This document shows positions 36,200 through 47,340 of a stretch of 64,000 bases of DNA, one piece after another (positions within the stretch are counted from its first letter, which is position 1; every line of letters begins with the position of its first letter). Source of the DNA: Siphonodentalium dalli (lineage: Eukaryota > Mollusca > Scaphopoda > Gadilida > Siphonodentaliidae); assembly GCA_032622095.1 (NCBI GenBank), contig CP136069.1:161563043-161627042 (forward strand), read 5' to 3'. The position numbers were made by a program, and so were the translations under genes. The notes under the pieces were generated by a model. That model was not told where the DNA came from. It made no database searches and saw only the letters and a list, made by a program, of their open reading frames with translations.

Positions 36200-37000
36200 G
36201 ACCCCGGGTTACCGGGTACCGGGGTACATATGTCCTATCATTGCGGGTATGGCTTACAATAGCTTTCTAACTTATTGTTCAATCCATTGTTCAATCATTT
36301 CATTTGTGTATTATATTATTTTGTTCTGAATTTGTGGGATACATAATATATACATGTATATGATTGGAAATGACATGTTTACACCAGCCTATATATACAG
36401 CCTATATACACAGTCTGAGTTTGATTTTCAAGTCGAGAATTAGTTTTATTAATTGCCGAAAATAGAGGATGGATTGTTCAATTCAAACTGAGTAAATTCT
36501 TACGAACGATGAATCACAAAGTAATTTCGAGACTCGAAAGGGATAATGGCACAGGAACGCGCTTTATGTTGTATCTCGAATATGTAATTTCGGCGGCACC
36601 GCATGAACTCGGGCTCCCAGGGAATACACAAAGGGGCATAAATTAACTAATTATTCTGATGAATGAGAAGTTATTTTTTCTGGGCGTCTTCATTTCTATA
36701 TCCGTTGATGAATTCAGTTGTTGGTTAATTTACGCTTTCAAATTATACGCGACCGTTCATGTTATTGACTTTAGGTTAACTTGAATCATATTTTTCTAAC
36801 ATGATTATTATTCATATTGATATTAACTGGAGGCGATTAGTCAACTCGGAAGATATATGTGCAAAAATTCGGAGTATTTAATAAACATTAAATTGGATCG
36901 TCAGACTGAATGAAGATCATATATGGCGGAAATATTTGCAAGCTCTGTTGAATTGGTATTAAAGGCACTCGCAGTGGGAAAATGTGCAAACAATACTAGG
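36200..37000. other. Unassigned sequence
   Basis: Nothing supported apart from a lone aacgcgctttat at 36555. Confidence 0.4.
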
Positions 37001-37027
37001 AGAGAGAGAGAGAGAGAGAGATAGAGA

Positions 37028-37110
<83 letters not shown>
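37001..37110. repeat. (GA)n microsatellite, about 110 bp
   Basis: Almost uninterrupted ga dinucleotides with two single-base changes near 37021 and 37031. The apparent Ser-Leu frames on the minus strand are an artefact of it. Confidence 0.97.
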
Positions 37111-37113
<3 letters not shown>

Positions 37114-37860
37114 GTTGTCAACATATATGTCATGTACAAGTGATAATTGTGTAGTGAGTTCGAATATTTCTGTCCGAATATGATTTTCAGAATATTTTTC
37201 AATGCTTTGATTCTTGTCCAATGTTAACCATGACATTTTTTAAATAGAACTTCGGTATATCTTATTGAAACCAATTTGAATAAGTATCAGTAATTATTAA
37301 TCTAGGGACAATTTATTTACGCTGACAAACAACACGTGTGACGACAGCGGACGCCTTTTGAAGTTGCTCTTAGTTCACGTCCGATTTATTGATTTAAGTA
37401 TGTTTTATGGAGGTTTTGGATCAAGTAATAAATAGAATCTACAACTCGTCAAAATTTACAAAACTCGTGCAGTAAATTATGTCTTGACCTCACCAAAGGC
37501 TCGATCCAGACTAATTTACTGAACCCGATCTGTAAACTTCGGTATAAACTGGGGACGAGTTGTAGATCATATATGTATGCACTCTGAACAAAACTTACCG
37601 ACGACATAGTTGATTATCATGTGTAAGAGTATTATACAATTTTCCACACATGGATGAAATAAATGCTTTTTAACTTCACCATATAAGGAATATTTTTTCG
37701 AATGAACGCTCTTTATTGTTACACACTGACGGAGTTCTATATCAAGTTCAAATAAAACTTTCCTCAGCGTTGTGTCCACAGAGAAGTATTTTGACCTATG
37801 TTTTATTGCCCGATGTTAACCTTTCTATACTACATACACATGGACGAGTAGTTCCCTTAT
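37111..37860. other. Unassigned sequence
   Basis: No gene recognised. One aacgctctttat motif at 37705 without a good partner. Confidence 0.4.
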
Positions 37861-38305
37861 ATGGAGCCCCGGGGTGACATCCGAATGTTTTTTTAAGTCG
37901 TGGTCACGATAATAAAGTCGTGGCCACGAGAATATGAAGTCGTGGCCACGAGAATATGAAGTCGTGGCCACGATAATAAAGTCGTTCCCACGAGAATAAG
38001 GTCGTGGCCACGAGAATAAAGTCGTGGCCACGAGAATATGAAGTCGTGGCCACGAGAATAAGGTAATGGCCACGAGAATATGAAGTCGTGGCCACGAGAC
38101 TATGAAGTCGTGGCCACGACCTTATTCTCGTGGCCACGACTTTATATTCTCGTGGCCACGATTTTATTCTCGTGGCCACGACCTTATTCTCGTGGGCACG
38201 ACTTTATTCTCGTGGCCACGACTTCATATTCTCGTGGCCACGACTTCACATTATCGTGGCCACGACTTAAAAATAAACATTCAGATGTCACCTCCGGGGC
38301 TCCAT
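37861..38305. mobile_element. 445-bp foldback palindrome built from a gtcgtggccacgag minisatellite
   Basis: Outer inverted ends: atggagccccggggtgacat at the left and, reversed, atggagccccggaggtgaca at the right, followed by aatgttttttt/aatgtttattt. The left half holds about ten units of gtcgtggccacgagaata(tga)a; the right half holds the same units reversed, turning over near 38110. Each unit carries the self-complementary cgtggccacg. Consistent with a Foldback-type element; no coding capacity. Confidence 0.85.
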
Positions 38306-38459
38306 ACCCTTAGGAGATGTTAAGATAATAAGTTAAACGTACATATGTATACATGTATAGGTCGTTTGTTGAACTATTTATCTGAACATTTCCCTCCAAT
38401 AAATGTGACTATGTCTGTACTTGCAGTATCTGTCGTCGTTCCATTTACTTAAAATAGTT

Positions 38460-40430
38460 TTAAACGGACATGACTGTATACGACAATATTGCCTGCTCTG
38501 ACTGTCGACGAAAAATATAGTCCCCCAGTTGCCTCTTTGTTTTTGTGCCTATTTTCGTTAGTGCTACGAAGTTGGGCAAGATTTTAATTTTAATGAAAAA
38601 AGCTATTATTTTGTTGGTCTCATGCGCGGCTTTCCGAAATAGTATTAATCCGCGCGGTAATTTTGTAAAGTTTCCCGCGAAGCACGCGCCCATTCATCAC
38701 GATATGAGGTATGAGATATATAGCAGATCGCCAACGAGTTATGTTGGGATGTAAGATTTTATGAAACGAGTTAGATAAATTTTATTCACAACGAGTCGTT
38801 TCATATAAGGATTAACTGTCATGTGGACTGTTTTTAATTTTTATGGAGATGTAACCGTGAGGTAAGTGGACATAACTTGTGTAAAACCCAAAGGGTTTTA
38901 CATACAAGTTATGACCACTTACCTCACGGTTACATCTCCATAAAAATAGTCCACATGACAGTTAATCCTTATATTTATATACATTTAGCGAAAAAGCCAC
39001 TTTTGTAAATGTATTTAAATCGAAAAGTGTATCGTGACAAAAACAGCCCAAAATACCCAATAGCACCCTTGGCAAAAGTTAATAGGAACAATTTCTCTTC
39101 ATATTGAAACCCGGTGATGTATTAAGTCAATCCTGCGCGAGTCCAAATGCGCCCAAAACATTACGCGTTCGTCTTTCCAAACCCAATGACGTATCGATGG
39201 TGTTATGAGCTTGGTGTTATGAGGCGTTGCGCATTCACCGAGAAATAACTGCAACTAGCCACGCGGGCGCCGACCAATCATAATGCTGGATTTAGTGATG
39301 ACAACACTTAGTATGTAAATATAAAATCTTATATCCCAACACAACGGGTTGAAGATCGTGTATATCACATGAAAAAACCTAGAGCTTTATGCATTTTTTG
39401 CAAAACAAAATCCTTAAAAGAAGCTTAAAATGCATACATTTACATCGATGACTGAGACGATTCGCAATCGTATACGACAGTATTGAACGCTGGAGCTGCC
39501 GATGGAAATATATATAGTCCCCTAATGTTCCTCTTTGTGTTTGTGTCTATTTTCGTTAGTGCAACGAAGGTGGACAAGAATTTAACTTTACTGAACAAAA
39601 CAATAATGTTGTATTGTCTCGTGTTGTTGTCATTTGTGGCTTTACGAAATAGTATTAACCCGCCTGGTTCAATGTACTCATGTTGTTGGCGCGATGCCAA
39701 GTTGGGAGAAGAACGCGCATATTCGTCACTCGTGAGAGATAAGGAAATATGTAATGGGTTTTTCAATGAAATAATATGGGTTTCATGTGATATAAAGTGG
39801 ATTTCCAACAAGTTATGTCGTAGACGAGTTGTGAATCAAATTTATCAAACGAGTTTTATAAAATCTTATATCCCAACATAACGAGTTGAAGATCGTGTAT
39901 ATCACATGAACAAAACTAAAGCTTTGTGCCTTTTAAACAATCAAAATCTTTAAAAGAAGCTGAAAAATGCATGCAAAATGTATACATGCACGAGGTTATA
40001 GTTGACACGCTTCACAACCGTATATACTCCAGTATTACGCGCTCTGGCTGCGATGAAAAATATAGACCCCCCCCCCCCCCCCAATTTGCCTCTTTGTTTT
40101 TGTGCGTATTTTCATTAGTGCAACGAAGTTGGGCAAGAATTTAACTTTAATGAACAAAGCAATCATTTTTGCAATATCTGTTTTTTCTGTCATGCGCGGC
40201 TTTTCGAAATAGTATTAATCCGCGCCAAGTATCCCGGGAAGCACTCTCCTATTCATCACTAGTGAGATATAAGGTAATATGTAATGGCTTTTGTTATGAT
40301 ATAATAGGGGTTTCATGTGATATAAGGACATGTGTAATGGCTTTTTTAAATGATATAATATGGGTTTCGTGTGATACATCTACATGTAGTTTACTATGAA
40401 TGCAGTTCAGTTGCATCAAGTCTTTTGAAT
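38460..40430. repeat. Tandem array of about 550 bp units, three copies, first one interrupted
   Basis: Units begin near 38460, 39470 and 40010 and share ttgcctctttgtttttgtg, agtgcaacgaagttgggcaa, gaaatagtattaatccgcg and cttatatcccaacataacga in order. Unit 1 is split by the family B repeat at 38803-39322; cttatatcccaacac resumes right after it. A C16 run (40067-40082) lies in unit 3. Frames up to 132 codons here are not preserved between units. Confidence 0.8.
38803..39322 (+). repeat. Hairpin-headed repeat, family B, copy 3
   Basis: Best-preserved copy: hairpin arms 38806-38890 and 38895-38975 around aaaacccaaagggtttta, then the body to gatgacaacacttagtatg. It interrupts a tandem unit, showing that it moved as one piece. 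Confidence 0.85.
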
Positions 40431-40659
40431 TTTCATCTGTGAGAAACCGAGGGCAGAAAATTGGTCACCACAGCGCTATCTTCATATGATAATAATACTA
40501 AGTATAATTTGAAGGTAAAAACGTGCGATAAATATAATAAAACAAGTTCTTCTCTAGTTCTAGAATCTAGATCCAGTTGAAGATGAAGCAGTCTCTTTCT
40601 ACCTCCTCACCATTCCCTTTTGAAGATGACGCAGGGATTTCCTACGTTCGGGAAAGGAA

Positions 40660-41030
40660 CATTCATAGCCGTATGAGCGCCCGAATATTTTTTTGGGGCC
40701 GAGACCTTTTGTCCGATTTTTTTTATACAATTGATATATTCATGGTTGTGACACAATGTTTGCAGAATATATCTTGTATATACACAGAAATATAACAAAA
40801 TAGATTCAAATTAACCTTAAATATGTTTCATTCTGGCACAAATGTGAAAACTACTGTATTAAGTTGCCATAATTTTCCCCTGAAATATCATTCGATTTGC
40901 ATGAAAAATGTCCAAATTTGACAAAAATATCTCCAATTTGCCCGAAAATTGTCCGATTTTTTTATATTTCAAAACGTTTGGGGGGGGCGGTGCAGCCCCC
41001 CCAGCTCTCCTGGCCCGTACGGATATTGCA
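40660..41030. repeat. Possible DNA element with a G-rich terminal region
   Basis: Left side ccgtatgagcgcccgaata; right side, reversed, ccgtacgggccaggagagct after a G8 run (40980-40987) paired with a C8 run. Repeated tgtccgattttttt occurs near both ends. Ends only loosely matched. Confidence 0.4.
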
Positions 41031-41576
41031 ACATTTGATTACGGAATGAGTGTTGGCTAATTATTGGTGTAATGAACAGCTGGTATTTGGTGTTTGCCTG
41101 GTGCTTTATTAATTGCTTACAATCAATAAATCTGCAAGTAATAAAGCGAAGTTATCTGAACAGCTGCTCCCGGGGACAATTAGGACTGACTCAGACATAA
41201 TGTATCAGTAAAATTGACTAACAGTCTGGATTTAAACTGATGTCGCTCATGTATCTCTCCAAATTATGTATATGTAATTGGAAGGGGGTAATTCAGGTCG
41301 ATAAAAGCACACAATATCAGAATTGTGATACTCCTCATATATTTGGAAGAAAACGGGTATCACATAATAACCATATATAGTAATATGCCAGCTCGTTACA
41401 ATCTGTGCACGCACGGCAGTGAAAAAAAACTCTTTATTAATAGCATATCAAGAATAGACTAAGAAGGAACGCTCTTCGTGGTCTCATGTTCTAGATTATT
41501 GCCGCGGCATATAAGTCAGTATAAAGATATTTCACGTATTTGTCGCCCGCAGTTTTGTTTTGAGAGGTAGAGACTA
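41031..41576. other. Unassigned sequence with a paired motif
   Basis: Contains the paired motif aaactcttta (41426) and aacgctcttc (41468) with atatcaagaatag between. No gene. Confidence 0.4.
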
Positions 41577-41960
41577 TTAAAATAGCTGGTGTCCGTCCGT
41601 CCTTCCGTCCACCGAGCCGTTCTGAAAGTTTCCGGATGAGAACGTTATTTTGGGCCATCGGATCGAAACCAAATTTGGTATGTGAGTTTTCACCTCAAAA
41701 CACAGATCAATTTCGAATATGGGTTCGATCCACCCACCCCCCCCCCCGGCGTTATGGCGCATTTTCGACTTAGAATCTGTCCGTCGAGCCGTCGGGGTGT
41801 GCGTTCGGAAATATTCCGAATGACAACTTTATTTTGGGGCTATCTGATCGAAACCAAATTTGGTCTGTGAGTTTATCAGCTCAAATCACAGGTCGCGTTC
41901 GAAATATGGGCTTGCTCAGCCCATTTTGCCTCTTTCCGAATTTGAATTGCCAATTATTTT
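41577..41960 (+). repeat. Dispersed repeat R3 (two half-units)
   Basis: cgtccgtccttccgtccacc, then gaaaccaaatttggtatgtg, then tttcgaatatgggttcgatc; the second half-unit repeats the last two. A relative is at 53460-53995 (cgaatttggtatatgaattt, gagttcgaatatgggtttga). C11 at 41737-41747. Confidence 0.65.
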
Positions 41961-42639
41961 GGTTTCCGGATGATAACTTTACTCTTTTGTGTTAGTGTCT
42001 GATTGTTTTTAAATTCGACTGAATCTCTTGATATGTGGTACATGGTTCAAAATTCAGAAGACAAATGCCAAGTTTGAATTTGGTCACGGTCCAATGAATT
42101 TTGACAGAGTTAAAAAGCTATCCTTACTAAAAAGCCACCTTTTCTGGGGACACTTGGTCGGCGACCTTTCATTATTACTTAATTGTATTCCCGAAATTGT
42201 ATATTATGAGGCATCAAGTCCCCATATCTGTTTTCTGTACATAATTCGTTCGTGATTAACTTATCGATTTATATGTCTATGTTCTTGTATCTGCATTATT
42301 TTGGCAAATTCTTGGGTTTAAACCTCTGAGATTACAACCTATATATTGGCGGTTCAGCCAAACCGGGTCTAATGGGCGTTTGTGGTCGTTCGATGGCTAG
42401 GTGATTCGATGAGACGCGCATGCAATCAATCTGCCCTGTTACTAGGAGGACCACAAGTAGGCCCGTTGTATGGTTATTGGCATGCATCTGCAACTATCAG
42501 TTATATATATATAATTAAACGCGTGCATGGCTCATTCGAGCTTCCAAATTCTGTCTCCTAATTTGGATGGAGCTATAAGGTAGGTTGACAAATACACGAA
42601 ATATTGATATACCGGCTTGAATTGCTCTGAAAATAAATT

Positions 42640-43968
42640 CCATTGTCACAGCCATTTTTTGGTGTCAGACCGGTTTTCCGAAGACCTATTACTACGAAGG
42701 CCCACAACTCCGAAGACCCGATTCTCCGACGGCCCACAACTCCGAAGACCCGTTTCTCCGACGGCCCATAACTCCGAAGACCCGATTCTCCGACGGCCCA
42801 TAACTCCGAAGATCCGATTCTCCGAAAGCCCATAACTCCGAAGGGCCGATACTCCGAAGACCTATAACTCCGAAGACCTATAACTCCGAAGGGCCGATTC
42901 TCCGAAGACCTATAACTCCGAAGGCCCGATTCTCCGACGGCCCATAACTCCGAAGGTCCGATTCTCCGAAGGTCCGATTCTCCGAAGATTTTGTTTTATC
43001 GGGGTATTATCGTTTACTAAATAGTGTACAGTCCAGTGGCGAAGCCAAGGGGCCCCAAAATTCCCACTGCCCCCATTAAACCTCTACTTGCTATTTCAGA
43101 CAATATGGGCCCCTACCAAAACATGTCCAATGTCATGTAAACGCCCGGAAATCGTTCATGGGGCATCAAAATATTCAAACTTTTCCTACTGCCCCCACCT
43201 AAATGGGAATCCTGGCCCGCCACTGACTATACACCAGATACTATAACTTTACGTTGGCCCATGAGATGCCAGAGTAAAATGTACAGGGGTGAACGGGGAA
43301 GCTAGAACTTGTCGCCCCTGTGCATGTTAGGCTACTCTGACATTCTTGCAGCGTTTCGTTATAATATACCCGGTGCACACCAGTGGCGGGGCCAGGGTTC
43401 CCATTTAGGGGTGCACATTAATTAGCATATGTGGGGGATATATCATGCATATGATATGCCGAAAGCATATCACGAAGGCCTGATTTGGGGAGCGCATACA
43501 TGGGAGGGGTCGCCCCCAATCGTTGGTCCGGGGGCTCCCCTGGGCAGGAACACTGTGAATATTTGAATGCCTAGGAGGGATTTCCTGACGTTTACATGAC
43601 ATTTGACATGTTTTTTGGGGGGCGGTCTTCCCTAGGGCCCCATTGACCCCGCCACTGGACTGTACACTATTTAATAAGCGATAAAACATGATCTTCGGAG
43701 AATCGGACCTTCGGAGAATCGGACCTTCGGAGAATCGGCCCTTCGGAGTTATAGACCTTCCGAGTTATGGGCTTTCGGAGTTATAGGCCTTCGGAGTTAT
43801 GGGCTTTCGGAGTTATGGGTCTTCGGAGTTATGGGATTTCGGAGAATCGGGACTTCGGAGTTATGGGCTTTCGGAGAATCGGGGCGTCGGAGAATCTGAC
43901 CTTCGGAGAATCGGACCTTCGGAGTTATGGGTCTTCGGAAAAACGCTACGTAACCCATTTTTTGGCTG
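42640..43968. mobile_element. 1.3-kb foldback element with 16-bp minisatellite arms
   Basis: The left arm (42667-42990) is about 18 units of exactly 16 bp in two forms: tccgaagNcccgattc and tccgaagNcccataac. The right arm (43690-43942) is the reverse complement with about 15 units of the same two forms. The inner inverted repeat continues with actaaatagtgtacagtcca and tggactgtacactatttaat. Outside the arms, agccattttttgg and ccattttttggct face each other. Short cagtggcg...cgccactg-bounded segments (43033-43226 and 43381-43656) in the centre look like hAT-type MITEs. Frames encoding Gly/Phe/Arg/Ser repeats are artefacts. Confidence 0.8.
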
Positions 43969-45972
43969 TTTTCAAGTGAAAGAAACGCTCTTTATTTATA
44001 ACAGATCAGGAATAGAATAACACGGAACGCGCTGTTGCCTTCCATGTCGTACAATGGCTGTGCTTTGTTTTGGACACAAATTAACATGATGTTCAATGTT
44101 ATATTTTTTATGACTTCGATTCTTTTTTTCTGGGACATATAATGCTCATAAGAAGGTAGTTCAATTATTTATCGACATATATATAGCGGGAAAAACTAAA
44201 AAGCCAATATTGTTAGGTGTATTTTGTAGCGCAAAGCGCCATGTGGCTTTAAGTCAATTTAAAACAAGTTAACAATTAAAATTTAAACAATTTTAGCTGG
44301 TGCAACGCCAATCGGTGCATGTATACCCCCGGCGCTCAGGTTAGGGTGTGTGTAAAGCAAACTTTTGGAATGGACAGTGGAATGACGGAAAAATTGTTTG
44401 TTTTCTGAGTTCAAGAAGGCCCGTAAATCTGGTGAAAATCAATCGATAAAATCCATACTTTCACTCAATGGTATGTGACTATGCCAAGCTATGTTCAATT
44501 AAAATTGATGGTACTTGAGTTACAATGCCAAGAGTGCGGAAAATAGCTTCTCCTTCCAAGTCCAAAGTTGCCGTTAACTAAAATATAGATCTATATTGAT
44601 GATGCCCACTGAATGATCGCACCCTTCCGTCGGTCCTGGTTTATTTCGCCCCGACCACCGTAGGACCTATAGCCGATGACTTAATCCGCCTGTCCATCAG
44701 TCCGAATATATCACCTTGTAACTCGGGTGTTAATTTTCGGATCTCATTGTCCTTTGACATGGTGATAATACATCTTGTGGGAAAGGAACACTTCTAGAAA
44801 AAACGGGGGTTCCCTGTGTACAGCCGAAAAATTGGGCGTAATTAAGCGTTTTTTTTATCGTCATGTACTAGGACGCTATGTATTTTGGGGTCAATTATTT
44901 TGTGTGTAATTATTTTGTCATCACCCCAGGCGATCAAACCACTGGTCTCTCATAATGGGGACTCACATGCGGTAAAATCAATTGAATGTACCAGTGTATC
45001 AATGGATACAAAGCTGGTGGAATACATGTTTCAATCACTTGCTCTCCCATTTGTATTTAAATTTTAATAGTGCTTTCGAAAAAAAGTTAAAAAAATTAAA
45101 AGAAAAATTAAAAAATGTAAAAAACACTTCCAATTTTTCTATTTATTCATATTTAATAGGGCTTTAGAGATTTATTAGTGAAATTTAAAAAATTAAAATA
45201 ATTTTTTAAATGGAGCCGGGCTGGTTCGCTTCATTCGCGACAAACATATCGGCGATGTCGACAGTTTTGAGTGTCAATTGCCTGCCATGGATTTGATCGG
45301 CGATTCGAACTTGTTTCTTTGCGAATGTAGTAGACAGTATTTCCGCTACATATATATGTGTGGAGATCTTAGTGGTCCGACGGCGATATGGTGGTCCCGT
45401 CTTCAAGTCATGTCATTGCAGACACCATATTGAAATTCTGGCAAGTTCGACGTTAATATCGGCGCTTCTGCTCCAACCGTGCGTGTGTCACGTGTGTGGG
45501 TTTTCATGAGATCACACACTGTTATGGACTGCTCCGGGCTGGTCCCGTACGTTTTCCGTCATACCGTTAATTGGCACCCTGTCGATATATTTGGGCTGGT
45601 ATTATGCTATTCGGGGCTGATTTAATACGAATCCATATGGTGAAAGAGAAAAACAATGGTAATTTCGGGCTACATCAACTCGTGTTGATAAGCCGCGAGA
45701 CCGAGGTGGCAAAGTGTAAACGAACAATTTCAATATTAATATCACCCTATATGGGCAAAACAAAGGTTCGCATATGCCACGATGGGTTAAATCGACACCA
45801 ACAAGACATCGAGCGGAATACAAATTCAAATCCAAATTGAAATGTGCATTATGCAATTATGATTACCACTGACTCAGGCGGAATAACTCTAATGTTATAG
45901 ACAATGTTGGGATCAAGCTCTCACAGCGTCTCTCACCTCTCTGATGTGTTTGTTCACGCTGGTCATCCGTTG
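43969..45972. other. Unassigned sequence
   Basis: Begins with a paired aaacgctctttat/gaacgcgctgt motif (43984/44026). The rest shows no recognised gene; frames of 60-90 codons lack family features. Confidence 0.35.
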
Positions 45973-46484
45973 AACGAGGACCCGGATAAGTAACGACGGA
46001 CGCGACTTCCGTGTGAAGAAATTGTCTCGGGCTGGTCAAGAAAAACGTTGAGTAAAGGCCTTTAAAATTAATCTACCTATGTTTTAGTGTGCGTAGTGTT
46101 TTGGGACAATATTAGTCTAAATCGGTGGGTGCTAAATTGATGTCAACGTGTCCACAATTAATATATAAAGAGGAAAGTTGTTGCAAAACCCTGAAATTGC
46201 ACGCAAATTGACCCAAAAAATAATGTTATCACGTGCAAATCTGAACAATTCATGACGTTGAGGTATCGCCGGGATCCCTGTCATTGAAATATAAGCAACA
46301 CGACCACCGCCAAGCAACCAGTTTCCAGCAATTCGAATAGTTAGCATTATAAACGAGTAACGAGGACCCGTTATCATGTAACGTTGGACGCGCTTCAGAA
46401 ATCACATTGAGTAACCGCGGACGCGAATATTCCGACAAACAATTTATTTAGAAACATGAATGTTTTGAATGTATAAGGAATGAC

Positions 46485-46649
46485 ATGTCTATGTGTTTTT
46501 TCCCATTATTTGTCGCATTGTTAACCATCTGTTTCACAGCAAATTTTAAACAGACGAAACGTTGTCAGGAGACTTGTGTGCTTCCTCTCGCCATTACTCT
46601 GTTTCTCTTTGCACAACTAAGAGTGTATATGAATGTTTGCTATCCATAG
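46485..46649 (+). CDS. Short frame with a secretory-leader-like N-terminus (hypothetical)
   Basis: Fifty-four residues starting at ATG 46485: Met-Ser-Met-Cys, then a hydrophobic core (FFPLFVALLTICFTA), then NFKQTKRCQETC and a second hydrophobic stretch. The leader would suit a signal peptide with cleavage after residue 19. Continuation into the overlapping Cys-rich frame to 46792 (with NPCQQACC) would need a frame change or intron that I cannot support. It lies inside the inverted-repeat element, upstream of the 319-residue frame. It may be chance; no family recognised. Confidence 0.25.
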   Translation: MSMCFFPLFVALLTICFTANFKQTKRCQETCVLPLAITLFLFAQLRVYMNVCYP

Positions 46650-47340
46650 GCACGTGGTTGGGTGGATTTCGGACACTTGTAAATTACACGTGTGTGGAGA
46701 TCACTAACCCATGCCAGCAGGCATGTTGTGATACTGAAACAGTAAATTTGTTGTTGAACATTTCAGGCCTTATAAAATGTGTGCCGACATGAACTAATGC
46801 AAGTAATTTGCAGGATACCGACATATTTTTTTGCTACCAAACAGTCGTGAATAAAAAACAAATTGTATTGACTATCAAGTCCAGAAAACAGAATGAGTAT
46901 AAAGAATTTCCTCGACCGAACATAGACCCAACTGTTCAATCGGGTTATGCCATGACACCCCGAATAGCAATACAGTTCATCCGGATGAGGACCTGATAAA
47001 TAAACGGTACAATCCAGAGAAGTCGGGAGTGGGCAGTAATAGTTCACAGTCCGACGACAGGTATACACACCTCTTCCGGGGCAAAATTTGTTATCAAAAC
47101 TGGAAGTCAGTAGTGATGAGGAAAATTCGGAGGCCCCTATATCACATGGTGACATCCGTCAGCCATCCCCGGCAAAGTTGTATCGGCCATCCCCTCAATT
47201 AGGAAAAATGACTTGTCCATATATGCTCAGGAAAGAGTAAAATTGATTGCTGAAGTGCGAAAGACCAGGGGTGATGAGAGGGGGGGGGGGGGGTACGACA
47301 AAAAGATCCTTATATAAAACCCCAGAATGACTCACTGGAT

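Noticed and set aside
36901-37236. Frames with long Ser-Leu repeats
   Set aside because: They are translations of a (GA)n microsatellite on the minus strand.
37904-38323. Trp/Pro/Arg repeat proteins (SWPRLY-type)
   Set aside because: They come from the gtcgtggccacgag minisatellite palindrome; frames occur in mirror image on both strands.
39483-39881. 132-codon frame with hydrophobic stretches
   Set aside because: It lies in one unit of a tandem array and is not open in the sister units.
42573-43979. Gly/Phe/Arg/Ser repeat proteins on both strands
   Set aside because: They come from the 16-bp minisatellite arms of a foldback element.
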